Shown here: piece after piece, positions 8,535-18,193 of the stretch
Layout of the letters: every line of letters begins with the position of its first letter
How positions within the stretch are numbered: the first letter of the stretch is position 1
DNA from: CAZCJA01 sp964499015
GTDB lineage: Bacteria; Elusimicrobiota; Elusimicrobia; F11
Direction: 5' to 3'
Length of the DNA stretch: 64,000 nt
Assembly (NCBI GenBank): GCA_964499015.1
Contig: CAZCJA010000002.1
Location: 3,237-67,236 of the forward strand
The notes under the pieces: generated by a model
Told to the model about the DNA's origin: nothing
Databases searched by the model: none
Seen by the model: the letters and a program-made list of their open reading frames with translations, nothing else
Translations under genes and position numbers: made by a program

Positions 8535-10155
8535 ACACCGTTTCTACTTCTCTCCGCACGCCCGTCTTTCATTTCTTCGTTTCCTCGTCGTCTGCTGCTT
8601 TGTGGTTCTGGCCAGTCGTCTCGTCTATGTCCAGGGCTTCCTAAGAAACGACCTCGAACGCAAAGCCGTCCGCCAAATTCCCAATTCCAACCGCGATGTT
8701 TTTAAGCGCGGCCGTTTGCTCGATCGCAACGGCGTCGTGCTCGCCGAGACGGTGCCCGTTTATTCCTGTTTTGTCGATCCGAAAATAATCAAGAACAGGC
8801 GCGCGGCCGCCAACGTGTTGGCCAAGGCCCTCGAAATGAACGAAACGGCCCTCTTGAAGAAGATCGAATCGTCCAAAGGATCGTTTGTCTGGATCATGCG
8901 CAACGTGCCGGCCCAGCGCGTTCAGGAAATAAAGTCGCATAACATCCGCGGTATCTCGTTTAAGACCGAATACCGCCGCCATTACCCGCTCGGCGAGATG
9001 GCATCGCATCTTCTCGGCCTGGTGGGCCATGAAAATGTCGGTCTGTGCGGCGTGGAGCAGGCGTTCGACACGACGCTGCACAACGGCGACGTTCAGCTGA
9101 CCATCGACGGCTCAATTCAACAGATCGTCGAGCGCGAGCTTGTGTGGGGCGTCGATAAAACCGGCGCCAAGCGCGCCACCGCGATCGTCCAGGACCCCGA
9201 GACGGGGGAAATTTTGGCGCTGACGTCGTGGCCGCCGCTTTCCCTCGATCCGGAAAAAACCTCGAACCCGAAAGAAATGCGCATTCCGGAGCTGGTCGAC
9301 GTGTACGAGCCGGGCTCGACATTTAAAGTGGTGCTGGCCGCGGCGGCGATCGAAGAGAAGTTGGTGCGCGACGGCGAGCGCTTTAGCGGCGAGAAAGGGC
9401 AGTGGAAAATTTCCGGCATCAAGATTCACGACCATGAACCGCGCGGTATGATGACGTTTGACGAAATCATTATGTATTCATCGAACATCGGCACCGCAAA
9501 AATCGCGGAGCGCTTGGGTACGCAGCGGCTTTATCAATACGCGCGCCTGTTTGGCTTCGGCGTGTTCCCGGGATCGGGACTGGCCTGCGAGGCCAAGGGC
9601 GTCCTCCGCCCGCCGACGCAATGGAGCGGCGTTTCGAAATACGTGGTGTCGTTTGGCCAGGAAGTCGGCTCGACCTCGATGCAGACCACCGGCGCCTATT
9701 CGGCGATCGCCAACGGCGGCACGCTGATGGAGCCGAAAATCATCAAACGGATTTTGCCCAACGATCAGGACCCGGGCGAGGAAGCCGAACCGGTGGCGGT
9801 GCGGCGCATTATTTCGGTGGAAACGGCCAAAGAGTTGACGCGCATACTCACCCGCGTGGTTGACGAAGGCACGGGCGTGAACGCGCGCGTGCGCTACCAC
9901 GGAGGCATCAAAGTGGCGGGAAAAACCGGCACCGCGCAGAAATTCGACGTGGCGCGCAAAAAATATCACGAGCATCTGACGGTCGTGTCGTTCGCCGGCT
10001 TCTTCCCGGCGGACGCCCCAAAGTACACGATGCTTATCGTTTTGGACGAACCGGAAGGCCGCCGCTGGGGCGGCACCGACGCCGCGCCCGTTTTTCAACG
10101 CATCGCCGAACAGCTCGCGCCCCGTCTCGACGCCAAGCCGGATAACAAATCGTGA
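8506..10155 (+). CDS. ftsI: Septal peptidoglycan transpeptidase FtsI (PBP3)
   Basis: 549 residues. It has an N-terminal membrane anchor (about 25-45), a PBP-dimer domain and a transpeptidase domain. The catalytic motifs are complete: S271-T-F-K274 with the acylated serine, S325-S-N327 and K473-T-G475. The protein cross-links septal peptidoglycan together with FtsW. There is no C-terminal PASTA domain. The GTG start at 8506 lies within ftsL and is the most upstream start available; starts just downstream cannot be excluded. It is coupled to murE through GTGA. Confidence 0.95.
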   Translation: MTKTSSRSSEHRFYFSPHARLSFLRFLVVCCFVVLASRLVYVQGFLRNDLERKAVRQIPNSNRDVFKRGRLLDRNGVVLAETVPVYSCFVDPKIIKNRRAAANVLAKALEMNETALLKKIESSKGSFVWIMRNVPAQRVQEIKSHNIRGISFKTEYRRHYPLGEMASHLLGLVGHENVGLCGVEQAFDTTLHNGDVQLTIDGSIQQIVERELVWGVDKTGAKRATAIVQDPETGEILALTSWPPLSLDPEKTSNPKEMRIPELVDVYEPGSTFKVVLAAAAIEEKLVRDGERFSGEKGQWKISGIKIHDHEPRGMMTFDEIIMYSSNIGTAKIAERLGTQRLYQYARLFGFGVFPGSGLACEAKGVLRPPTQWSGVSKYVVSFGQEVGSTSMQTTGAYSAIANGGTLMEPKIIKRILPNDQDPGEEAEPVAVRRIISVETAKELTRILTRVVDEGTGVNARVRYHGGIKVAGKTGTAQKFDVARKKYHEHLTVVSFAGFFPADAPKYTMLIVLDEPEGRRWGGTDAAPVFQRIAEQLAPRLDAKPDNKS

Positions 10156-11576
10156 GCTTTCATTTGCCCGAGCTTCCCGGCCTGTCGATCACCGGCCTGA
10201 CGTACGACTCGCGCGCCGTTAAGGCGGGCGACCTGTTTTTTGCCGTCAAAGGCGTGCATGCGGACGGGCACGATTTCATCGCGGCCGTGCGGGAGAAAGG
10301 AGCGGCGGCGGCGGTCGTCGAACGGAAGGTGAACGATCCACTGCCGCAAACCGTCGTGCCGTCCGTTTTAAAGGCCATGTCCGCGATCTCCAACCGTTTT
10401 TTTAACGAACCCACCAAGCAGGTGCCGGTCATCGGCATCACCGGGACCAACGGGAAAACCACCACCACGTACATTATTGAACGCCTGCTGGCGAACGCGG
10501 GAAAAACCTGCGGCGTGATGGGCACCGTCAACTACCGCATCGGCAACGATATTCGCAACGCTCCTAACACCACGCCGATGTCGCTTGACGTGCAAAGCTT
10601 CTTTGCCGAACTCGTGCGGAAAAAAATCGACGTGGGCATCATGGAAGTCTCGTCCCACGCGCTCGAGCTTTCGCGCGTGGACGACGTTCATTATTCGGTC
10701 GGCGTGTTCACCAACCTGACGCAGGACCATCTGGATTTTCACAAGACGATGGACGCCTACTTCGACGCCAAGGCCAAACTCTTTCGCGGCCGCCCCCAAA
10801 CCAAGCCCGTGATCAACGTCGACGATCCGTACGGCGAAAAGCTGGCCAAAGAATTTCCAAAGGCGGTCACGTTCGGGACGTCGTCCGCGGCGACGCTCCG
10901 GGCCGAGAACGCCACCACCAATTTGTCGGGAATTCACTTCAACCTGCTCTTCCCGTCGGGAAAAAAAGCGGCCGTTTCGAATAACTTAATCGGCCTGCAC
11001 AATGTCGCCAACTGCCTGTCCGCGGCCGGCGCGCTTTTGGCGTACGGCATGAGCGAAGACCAGATCGCCGATGGTTTGAATAAGAAACACGGCGTGCCCG
11101 GGCGGCTCGAGCGCGTGGACGCGGGCCAGGATTTTGTGGTGGTGGTGGATTACGCGCACACACACGACGCGCTGGAACAGGTGCTGAAAGCGCTGCGCGC
11201 GGCCGGCCCGAAGCGCCTGCATTGTGTTTTCGGCGCCGGCGGCGACCGCGATAAAACGAAGCGCCCGCGCATGGGGAAAGTGGCGGTGCAGCTGGCCGAT
11301 CAGGTGGTCGTCACGTCCGACAACCCCCGTTCCGAGGACCCGAAACAGATCATGAAAGACATCGAAGCGGGAATTCAGGAAACCGGGAAGAAAAACTACA
11401 CGCTGTGCGAAGATCGCGAAGAGGCCATCCGTAGGGCGATTCACGCGGCGCGTACCGGCGACATTCTGTTGATCGCCGGCAAAGGGCACGAGGACTACCA
11501 GATTTTAAAAGACCGGCGGATCCATTTCTCCGACGTCGAGACCGCGAATAACATCCTCAAAGCAGGGAAGAACTAA
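10152..11576 (+). CDS. murE: UDP-MurNAc-tripeptide synthetase MurE (meso-DAP-adding type)
   Basis: 474 residues. The Mur-ligase ATP loop GITGTNGKTTTTY begins near residue 95. The DNPR motif near residue 391 is the hallmark of enzymes that add meso-diaminopimelate rather than lysine, so the cell wall is predicted to be DAP-type. It starts with GTG inside the ftsI stop and is followed with no gap by murF. Confidence 0.96.
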   Translation: MSFHLPELPGLSITGLTYDSRAVKAGDLFFAVKGVHADGHDFIAAVREKGAAAAVVERKVNDPLPQTVVPSVLKAMSAISNRFFNEPTKQVPVIGITGTNGKTTTTYIIERLLANAGKTCGVMGTVNYRIGNDIRNAPNTTPMSLDVQSFFAELVRKKIDVGIMEVSSHALELSRVDDVHYSVGVFTNLTQDHLDFHKTMDAYFDAKAKLFRGRPQTKPVINVDDPYGEKLAKEFPKAVTFGTSSAATLRAENATTNLSGIHFNLLFPSGKKAAVSNNLIGLHNVANCLSAAGALLAYGMSEDQIADGLNKKHGVPGRLERVDAGQDFVVVVDYAHTHDALEQVLKALRAAGPKRLHCVFGAGGDRDKTKRPRMGKVAVQLADQVVVTSDNPRSEDPKQIMKDIEAGIQETGKKNYTLCEDREEAIRRAIHAARTGDILLIAGKGHEDYQILKDRRIHFSDVETANNILKAGKN

Positions 11577-12956
11577 GTGGAATTGACGATACGGGAACTG
11601 ACGTCGCTGCTCAAGGGCCAGCTTGTGCTGGGCGAACCCAAAGAGACGGCCAAGCGCGCCGTGGTGGATTCGCGCCAAGCAAAACCGGGCGATTTGTTTT
11701 TCGCGCTCAAAGGCGCGCGCGAGGACGGGCACAAATACGCGTTGAACGCCTGCCGCCAGGGCGTGGCCGGCGTGGTGGTTTCGAATTTGGACTGGCTGCA
11801 CAACAATTCTTCGTTGTCCGCAGTGATTAAAGTAAGCGACGTGCACGAAGCGCTGCGGCTTTTGGGGCAGACGTTGCGCAATTCGTTCCACGGCACCGTG
11901 ATCGGCATCACCGGCTCCAACGGCAAAACCACCGTCAAACAGATGACCGCGGCCATCATGGCCACGAAAGGCCCCGGCCTGGCCACGCCCGGCAACTACA
12001 ACAGCCAAATCGGCCTGCCGATCGCTCTTTCCGAACTGCAAAAAGACCACACCTGGATGGTGATGGAAATGGGCGCCTCCGAGCCCGGCAATATCGCCGC
12101 GCTGGCCGACATCGTCCATCCGAAAATCGGCGTGATCACGAGCATAGGCCCCGCCCATTTGGCGTCCTTCGGCAGTCTCGCGGCCATCGCGCGCACCAAA
12201 TGGGAATTAATGGAGTCCCTGCCCGATGACGGCACCGCGATCGTGCCGTGGGGAATTCCCGCGCTCGAGCCGCACATCCGCCAGTATTCCAAGAAAATGG
12301 TTTTCTTTGGCGATAACGCGTCGTGTCCCGTGCGCGCCAGCGCAATTGAGACCTCGCTCAATATTTCGTTTATGCTGCACATCGGCGCGCACAGCGTGAA
12401 GGTGCGCCTGCCGGTGGCCGGACGGTTCAACGTGTATAATGCGTTGGCTGCCGCCGCCGCGGGATGGGTGGCGAATGTCCCGATCGAACAAATCGGCGCC
12501 GCGCTTGAAAAGTTCGAACCGGCGAAGATGCGCATGGAAATCTTACGGCACAAAGCGGGCGCCACGCTGGTCAACGACGCCTACAACGCCAACCCGGCGT
12601 CGATGATCGAGTCGGTGCGCACACTGACGGAAACGTTCCCGGGCAAGAAGTGGATCGTCGTGCTCGGCTCAATGCTGGAATTGGGAGAGGACTCAGACAA
12701 ATTGCACTTTCACCTCGGCTCTGAAATAGGCCGCTTTCCGCTCGAACATATTTTCCTTTTTGGGAAAGAAGCGGAGCCCATTCGCGAAGGCGCGCTGGCC
12801 GCCGGAACCCACGCGTCGCACATCGATCTTGTCGAATCTCACGACGAATTGCTCAAAAAGCTTTCGCCCCGTATCGATTCCAACACCGTCGTTTTGTTCA
12901 AAGGCTCGCGGGGCATGACGCTGGAGAAAGTCGTCAAATCCATGGAGACCATCTAA
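11577..12956 (+). CDS. murF: UDP-MurNAc-tripeptide-D-Ala-D-Ala ligase MurF
   Basis: 459 residues. It has an N-terminal MurE/F-type substrate domain (VVDSRQAKPGDLFFAL), the ATP loop GITGSNGKTTVKQ near residue 109 and the C-terminal-side motif VNDAYNANPASM. It adds the D-Ala-D-Ala dipeptide to complete the cytoplasmic pentapeptide. The GTG start directly abuts the murE stop and the stop directly abuts the mraY ATG. Confidence 0.96.
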   Translation: MELTIRELTSLLKGQLVLGEPKETAKRAVVDSRQAKPGDLFFALKGAREDGHKYALNACRQGVAGVVVSNLDWLHNNSSLSAVIKVSDVHEALRLLGQTLRNSFHGTVIGITGSNGKTTVKQMTAAIMATKGPGLATPGNYNSQIGLPIALSELQKDHTWMVMEMGASEPGNIAALADIVHPKIGVITSIGPAHLASFGSLAAIARTKWELMESLPDDGTAIVPWGIPALEPHIRQYSKKMVFFGDNASCPVRASAIETSLNISFMLHIGAHSVKVRLPVAGRFNVYNALAAAAAGWVANVPIEQIGAALEKFEPAKMRMEILRHKAGATLVNDAYNANPASMIESVRTLTETFPGKKWIVVLGSMLELGEDSDKLHFHLGSEIGRFPLEHIFLFGKEAEPIREGALAAGTHASHIDLVESHDELLKKLSPRIDSNTVVLFKGSRGMTLEKVVKSMETI

Positions 12957-14042
12957 ATGCTTTATTTCCTCACCACCCTGCGCGAACTCTGGTCGCCGCT
13001 GAACATTTTCCAGTACATCACTTTCCGCACCGGCGGCGCGTTCCTGACCTCGTTCTTGATCATGCTGTTCTTCGGTCAATCGTTCATCGCGCTGGTCCGG
13101 CGCTGGTCAATCACGCAGACGGTCCGCGAAGATGGTCCTCGGACGCATGCGGTCAAAACCGGCACGCCGACCATGGGCGGCCTGCTCATTTTGATCGCGA
13201 TGATCATCTCCACCGTGTTATGGGCGCGGCTCGACAACCGCTTTATCCTGCTGACGATTTTCTCCGCGATTTATCTGGGTGCGCTCGGTTTTTACGACGA
13301 CTATCAGAAGCTGGTGCTCAAAAGCTCGAGCAAAGGCCTGTCCAAAGGCGCGAAGCTGACGTTTCAACTCATTTGGGCGTTTATCGTCGTGAGTTATCTC
13401 TATATCGATCCGCCGAACCCGGTGTATCAGCACCACGTGCAGATTCCGTACCTCAAAAATGTTTTTGTCAATCTGCACCAGCTGATCATTCCGTTCGGCA
13501 TGGTGGTCGTGATCGGCGCCTCAAACGCGGTGAACTTGACCGACGGCTTGGACGGGCTCGCCGGCGGCACGCTGATCATCAGCGCGCTGGCCTTCGGCGT
13601 GTTCTGCTATCTTGCCGGTAACGCCAAGTTGTCCTCCTATTTGCGCTTGATCCCGGTGCCGGGATCGGGGGAACTGACAATTTACTTGGGCGCGCTCGGC
13701 GGCGCCTGTCTGGGCTTCCTGTGGTTTAACGGCTACCCGGCGTCCATTTTCATGGGCGACACCGGCTCGCTGTTCCTGGGTGGAACCATCGGTCTGATTG
13801 CGGTCTCGATCAAGCAGGAGCTCATTCTCGTTATCGTCGGCGGCATTTTCGTCGCCGAAGTCTTGTCCGTTTTGCTCCAGGTCTCCTCGTTCCGCTATTT
13901 CGGCAAACGAATATTCAAAATGGCGCCCTTGCACCATCACTTTGAACTCTTGGGTTGGCCCGAAACGAAAGTTACGCTGCGCTTTTGGATCGTGGCTGTT
14001 GTCTTGGCGCTTATCGCGATCACGTCGCTGAAACTCCGGTAA
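12957..14042 (+). CDS. mraY: Phospho-MurNAc-pentapeptide translocase MraY
   Basis: 361 residues, about ten membrane segments. Signature stretches are present: GTPTMGGLLIL, GFYDDYQKL (catalytic Asp pair), NAVNLTDGLDGLAGG, FMGDTGSLFLGG and MAPLHHHFELLGW. It transfers phospho-MurNAc-pentapeptide to undecaprenyl phosphate, giving lipid I, in the inner membrane. It overlaps murD by one base (TAATG). Confidence 0.97.
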   Translation: MLYFLTTLRELWSPLNIFQYITFRTGGAFLTSFLIMLFFGQSFIALVRRWSITQTVREDGPRTHAVKTGTPTMGGLLILIAMIISTVLWARLDNRFILLTIFSAIYLGALGFYDDYQKLVLKSSSKGLSKGAKLTFQLIWAFIVVSYLYIDPPNPVYQHHVQIPYLKNVFVNLHQLIIPFGMVVVIGASNAVNLTDGLDGLAGGTLIISALAFGVFCYLAGNAKLSSYLRLIPVPGSGELTIYLGALGGACLGFLWFNGYPASIFMGDTGSLFLGGTIGLIAVSIKQELILVIVGGIFVAEVLSVLLQVSSFRYFGKRIFKMAPLHHHFELLGWPETKVTLRFWIVAVVLALIAITSLKLR

Positions 14043-15262
14043 TGAATTTAAAAGGGAAACGCGTGTTGGTGGTGGGTTACGGGTTGTCCGGCCGCGCCGC
14101 CGAGAAGCTCCTTAAGAAAAAGGGCGCGAAAGTTTTAATCGTCGACGAAAAAAACGGCCCAAAAAAATTTCCGATGGACGTGGATTTGATGGTCACCAGC
14201 CCCGGTGTCCCATGGGACCACGCGCAGTTAAAGAAGGCCCGCGCGAAAAAGATCCCGGTCTGGGGCGAGCTTGAGCTCGGTTCGCGCTTTGTTTCACCGC
14301 GCAAAACGATCGCGATCACGGGAACCAACGGCAAAACGACGACCACGGCGCTGGTTGGCTGGCTGCTGAAGCAAGCGCGGCGTCCGGTTGTTATCGGGGG
14401 GAATATCGGCGCGCCATTAACGGGCCTAACCCATCGCATTAACAAGAAAACCGTTTTGGTTCTGGAAGCCTCCAGCTACCAACTGGAAGCTCAGGACTCT
14501 TTCCATCCCAACGTCGCCCTTGTTCTCAATCTCACGCCCGACCATTTGAAGCGGCACAAAACCATGGCCGGGTACGCAGCCGCAAAAGCGCGCATTTTCC
14601 GCAACATGACCAAAAGCGACGCGGCCATTCTCAACGGCAGCGACAAATGGTGCCGCGGCATGGGGAAAAAACTCCGCGCCAGGAAAATTTTCTTCCCGAA
14701 TCCGATGCTCGAACGCCTGGCCGTCCACATTAAATTGCCGGGCCGGCACAATCTGGAGAACGCGATGGCCGCCTCGGCCGCCGCGCTCGCCGTGGGGCTG
14801 TCGCCGAGCGAGATCAAGAAGGGCCTCGCCACGTTTAAAGGCGTGAAGCACCGCATTCAGCACGTGCGCACGTGGAACGGCGTTGAGTTTATCAACGACT
14901 CCAAAGCCACCAACGTCGATTCGACACTGGTGGCCCTGCAGGCCAGCCGGGGGCCTCTGTATTTGATTTTGGGCGGGGAGCACAAGGGCACGCCGTACAC
15001 GCCGCTGCGCGCCCTCGTGAAAAAGAAAGTGAAGCAGATTTTGACCATCGGCGAGGCCGCGCCCATCGTCGCCAAGGATTTGAAAGGCGCCGCGCCCGTC
15101 GTTAGCTGCAAAACCATGAACGGAGCGGTTCAATACGCGGCCAAACACGCGCGAAAGAATGACCAAGTCCTGCTTTCGCCCGCCTGCGCCTCGTTCGACC
15201 AATATCGGAATTATGAACAACGCGGCGACCACTTCATCGACCTGGTCTCGAGGCTGAAATGA
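14042..15262 (+). CDS. murD: UDP-MurNAc-L-Ala:D-Glu ligase MurD
   Basis: 406 residues from the ATG at 14042. A start 87 bases upstream is open but lies inside mraY. The N-terminal Rossmann domain begins KRVLVVGYGLSGRAAEKLL, and the ATP loop is AITGTNGKTTTTAL. Later Mur-ligase motifs include GRHNLENAMAA and NDSKATNVDSTLVAL. It adds D-glutamate to UDP-MurNAc-L-Ala. A four-base overlap couples it to ftsW. Confidence 0.95.
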   Translation: MNLKGKRVLVVGYGLSGRAAEKLLKKKGAKVLIVDEKNGPKKFPMDVDLMVTSPGVPWDHAQLKKARAKKIPVWGELELGSRFVSPRKTIAITGTNGKTTTTALVGWLLKQARRPVVIGGNIGAPLTGLTHRINKKTVLVLEASSYQLEAQDSFHPNVALVLNLTPDHLKRHKTMAGYAAAKARIFRNMTKSDAAILNGSDKWCRGMGKKLRARKIFFPNPMLERLAVHIKLPGRHNLENAMAASAAALAVGLSPSEIKKGLATFKGVKHRIQHVRTWNGVEFINDSKATNVDSTLVALQASRGPLYLILGGEHKGTPYTPLRALVKKKVKQILTIGEAAPIVAKDLKGAAPVVSCKTMNGAVQYAAKHARKNDQVLLSPACASFDQYRNYEQRGDHFIDLVSRLK

Positions 15263-16449
15263 GATACCGTTTTCAACCGACCAAAGCGCAGAAAAAGCCG
15301 AAAATCCTCTCCATGTTGTCCGTGCGCTCGCTGGTCAGCGGCTCGATTCCGGATTTGGGCATCCTCTACGGCGTGCTCGCGCTGCTGTTATTCGGCTGGG
15401 TCATGGTGTATTCCTCCAGCGCGCTGTTCGCTGAAACCAAATACAACGACCAGTATTATTTTTTAAAGCGCCAGATCATTTGGTCGATGATCGGCCTGGT
15501 CGGCTTTATCGCGGCCTCGAACATGCCGCTCTCTTTTTGGCAAAAAATGGTGAAGCCGTTGTTCATCGCGTCCGTGGTGTCGCTGGTGCTGGTTTTGCTC
15601 ATCGGCCCGGAAATTTCCGGCGCGCGCCGCTGGATCCGACTGGGCGGTTTCGGCTTTCAGCCGTCGGAATTGGCCAAGCTCACCATGATTTTGTTGGTCG
15701 CCGACTACATGGACCGGCGGCAAAGCCGTCTAAAAGAATTTACGCGCGGCCTTTTGCCGCTTCTATCGCTGGTGGGCCTCTTGATGGGGCTGATTTTGAT
15801 CGAGCCCGACTTGGGCACTCCGGTCCTGATGGGCGCGGTGTTCCTGATGCTTCTTATCCTCGGCGGCGCGCGTTGGCGCCATTTGATCCTCATGGCCGCG
15901 GCGACGCTGCCCTTTCTCGTTCTCGCCGTCACGATGGTGAGTTATCGCTTAAAGCGTTTCTTCGCTTATCTTGATCCGTGGTCCGACGCCCAAGGAGCGG
16001 GCTACCAGCTCGTTCAGTCCTTGCTCGCGCTCGGCTCGGGCGGTTTCTTCGGCCGCGGCCTGGGCGATTCCAAAATAAAAATTTCCAGCCTGCCGGACGC
16101 GCACACCGATTTTATTTTCGCCATTCTCGGAGAGGAGCTGGGCCTCATGGGCACGCTCACCTGCGCCGGCCTCTTTTTGTTTCTGTGCATGCGCGGGCTG
16201 CGCATCGCCCAGCAGACGTCCAACTGCTACGCGCGCTTGGTGGCGGCCGGTATCAGCCTCATGATCGGTTTCCAAGCGATCATCAACATGGGCGTGGCCA
16301 GCGGGCTGTTCCCGACCAAGGGCATGCCGCTGCCGTTCATCTCTTTCGGCGGCTCTTCGCTGCTTATTTTGCTCACCTCCGTTGGCATTTTGTCGCACAT
16401 CTCGAAGACCGTCGAAAAACCCACCTCGACGCACCGCCCGCGTGGCTGA
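15259..16449 (+). CDS. ftsW: Septal peptidoglycan polymerase FtsW (SEDS family)
   Basis: 396 residues with a basic N-terminal tail of about 35 residues and about ten membrane helices. SEDS signatures include GARRWIRLGGFGFQPSELAKL, a loop with DPWSDAQGAGYQLVQSLLALGSG, and the C-terminal GLFPTKGMPLPFISFGGSS. FtsW polymerises lipid II at the septum with FtsI, which is encoded in the same operon. Confidence 0.95.
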   Translation: MRYRFQPTKAQKKPKILSMLSVRSLVSGSIPDLGILYGVLALLLFGWVMVYSSSALFAETKYNDQYYFLKRQIIWSMIGLVGFIAASNMPLSFWQKMVKPLFIASVVSLVLVLLIGPEISGARRWIRLGGFGFQPSELAKLTMILLVADYMDRRQSRLKEFTRGLLPLLSLVGLLMGLILIEPDLGTPVLMGAVFLMLLILGGARWRHLILMAAATLPFLVLAVTMVSYRLKRFFAYLDPWSDAQGAGYQLVQSLLALGSGGFFGRGLGDSKIKISSLPDAHTDFIFAILGEELGLMGTLTCAGLFLFLCMRGLRIAQQTSNCYARLVAAGISLMIGFQAIINMGVASGLFPTKGMPLPFISFGGSSLLILLTSVGILSHISKTVEKPTSTHRPRG

Positions 16450-17542
16450 GTTCAAGGTCATGGTCGTCGCCGGGGGGACCGGCGGGCATTTCTACCCGGG
16501 CCTGGCGGTCGCCAAAGAACTCAAGAACAGCGGCGCTTCCGTTCATTTCGTGTTGCGCGCGCGCGACGCGGTGGTCCCGCTTGTGGAAAAAGAGGGCTTC
16601 GCGTACTCCACGATCATGGCCGGCGGGTTCGAGCGGAAAATATCGTTTAAGAATTTTCTTTCCATCGCCAAGCTCAAAATCGGCTGCATTCAATCGTTCT
16701 TTCTTTTGCTGCGCCAAAAACCCGATGTCGTTCTGGTCATGGGCGGCTATTTGTCGATCCCGCCGGCTTTGCTCGCCAAATTTTTCGGCATTCCGGTGGT
16801 TCTTCACGAACAAAACGTGAAACCGGGCCTCGCCAATCGCGTCCTCGGACGTTGGGCCAAAGAGATTATGGTCGCGTTCGACGACGGTAAGAAATATTTC
16901 TCCGGCCATGTGACGGTCGTGGGCAACCCCGTGCGCCCGGAATTTCTCGCGCTCCCCGGCAAAAAAGAGGCGCTGTTCCGTTTTGATTTGAACCCGGCCA
17001 AAAAAACGCTGCTGGTGTTCGGCGGGAGTCTCGGCGCGCACCGCTTGAATGAATTGGTCGTTCAATCACTGGCAGAGCTGCGCGAGTTGGCGAGCGGCTG
17101 GCAGATCCTGCATGTCACGGGAAAGGCCGACGAAGAGCGGACCAAGGCGGCCTACGCGGAGCTGTCGTTTGCGCATCACGTGACCGGTTATTGTCACGAC
17201 ATGGCGCTGGCTTATGCCGCCGCGGACATCATCGTTTGCCGCGCGGGCGCGAGCACCGTGTCGGAGCTCGCGGTGGTGAAGAAACCGGCGCTGCTCGTTC
17301 CCTATCCTTTTGCCTCGGAAAACCATCAGTGGGCCAACGCGTTGGTTCTGAAAGACAACGGCGCCGTTGTCAGTGATGAGAAAGATTTGGCCGGCGGACG
17401 AATGGCTCATTTGTTGGGATCGCTTATGCGCGACGAAAAACGGCGGATGATGCTGGGTGTGGGCTACGGCGAGTTGGGGGCCATTCATCGTGGCGCGGCC
17501 GCCACGATCAAAGACGCGGTGTTGAAGTTAGGGCGTGGTTAA
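16442..17542 (+). CDS. murG: UDP-GlcNAc:lipid I N-acetylglucosaminyltransferase MurG
   Basis: 366 residues from the GTG at 16442, which overlaps the ftsW stop by eight bases. The family N-terminus VMVVAGGTGGHFYPGLAVA follows at once, so the upstream in-frame extension inside ftsW is rejected. The GT28 C-terminal domain shows LLVFGGSLGAHRLN and ICRAGASTVSELAVVKKPALLVPYP. It makes lipid II. It is the last gene of the cluster and its end overlaps the convergent amidase gene by 15 bases. Confidence 0.95.
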   Translation: MAEFKVMVVAGGTGGHFYPGLAVAKELKNSGASVHFVLRARDAVVPLVEKEGFAYSTIMAGGFERKISFKNFLSIAKLKIGCIQSFFLLLRQKPDVVLVMGGYLSIPPALLAKFFGIPVVLHEQNVKPGLANRVLGRWAKEIMVAFDDGKKYFSGHVTVVGNPVRPEFLALPGKKEALFRFDLNPAKKTLLVFGGSLGAHRLNELVVQSLAELRELASGWQILHVTGKADEERTKAAYAELSFAHHVTGYCHDMALAYAAADIIVCRAGASTVSELAVVKKPALLVPYPFASENHQWANALVLKDNGAVVSDEKDLAGGRMAHLLGSLMRDEKRRMMLGVGYGELGAIHRGAAATIKDAVLKLGRG

Positions 17543-18193
17543 CGCACCGATATCGCTGAAGTAAGCCTGCACGCCGTTAAACAGCGCTTTGGCTACTTTT
17601 TCCTGATACGCGGCGCTCGACAGTTTTTTCGCTTCGTTCCAATTCGATAAAAATCCCGCCTCAATCAGCACAGCCGGCATTTCCGCCACATCCAACACCG
17701 TGTAGGAATCTTTCACCAATTGACGGTTCTTCGCGTGCAGGTCCTTGACCATGCTTTTTTGAATGTGGGCGCCGAGCGAGCGCGAATTTTCCTTCACGTA
17801 GAACGTGGTCACGCCGTGCACGCGCGAGCGCGGGTGCCAGTCGCAATGTATGGAAAGATAGGCGTGGGCTTTCACCCCGTTGGCGAAGGCGGCGCGGGCC
17901 TTGTTGTCTTCAACGACGTTGTAGGATTCGCGCCAGAAATCGTGCGGCGTGCGCGTGTACAGAACCGTCGCGCCTTCTTTTTCCAGGAGATCGCCGAGTT
18001 TTTGGGAAATGTTCAGCGCCACGCGGTTTTCTTTGGCGCCGTTGACGCCCGTTTTCCCGGGGTTGATCACGGATTGTTCGTAGTTAAGAACGGCGTGGCC
18101 GGGATCGAGAACGATGACGCGGCCTTGCAGGATGGGAAGAGGATCAGCGGCGGCGAGTGTGGGGAGAAGCAGCAGCGCCGGCCAAAGCCGCAT
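17528..18193 (-). CDS. N-acetylmuramoyl-L-alanine amidase (Amidase_3 family)
   Basis: 221 residues with a signal peptide (about residues 1-16, LPTLAAA). The zinc ligands of Amidase_3 enzymes are visible as H33 (LDPGH), E55 and H116 (LSIHCDWH), with catalytic E178 in VLIEAGFLSN. It is predicted to cleave the stem peptide from MurNAc in the periplasm, for example during cell separation. It is a minimal enzyme without an AMIN or SPOR targeting domain. Its ATG overlaps the stop of the LOG-family gene by one base, so the two form an operon. It converges on the cell-wall cluster. Confidence 0.9.
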   Translation of the reverse strand: MRLWPALLLLPTLAAADPLPILQGRVIVLDPGHAVLNYEQSVINPGKTGVNGAKENRVALNISQKLGDLLEKEGATVLYTRTPHDFWRESYNVVEDNKARAAFANGVKAHAYLSIHCDWHPRSRVHGVTTFYVKENSRSLGAHIQKSMVKDLHAKNRQLVKDSYTVLDVAEMPAVLIEAGFLSNWNEAKKLSSAAYQEKVAKALFNGVQAYFSDIGALTTP

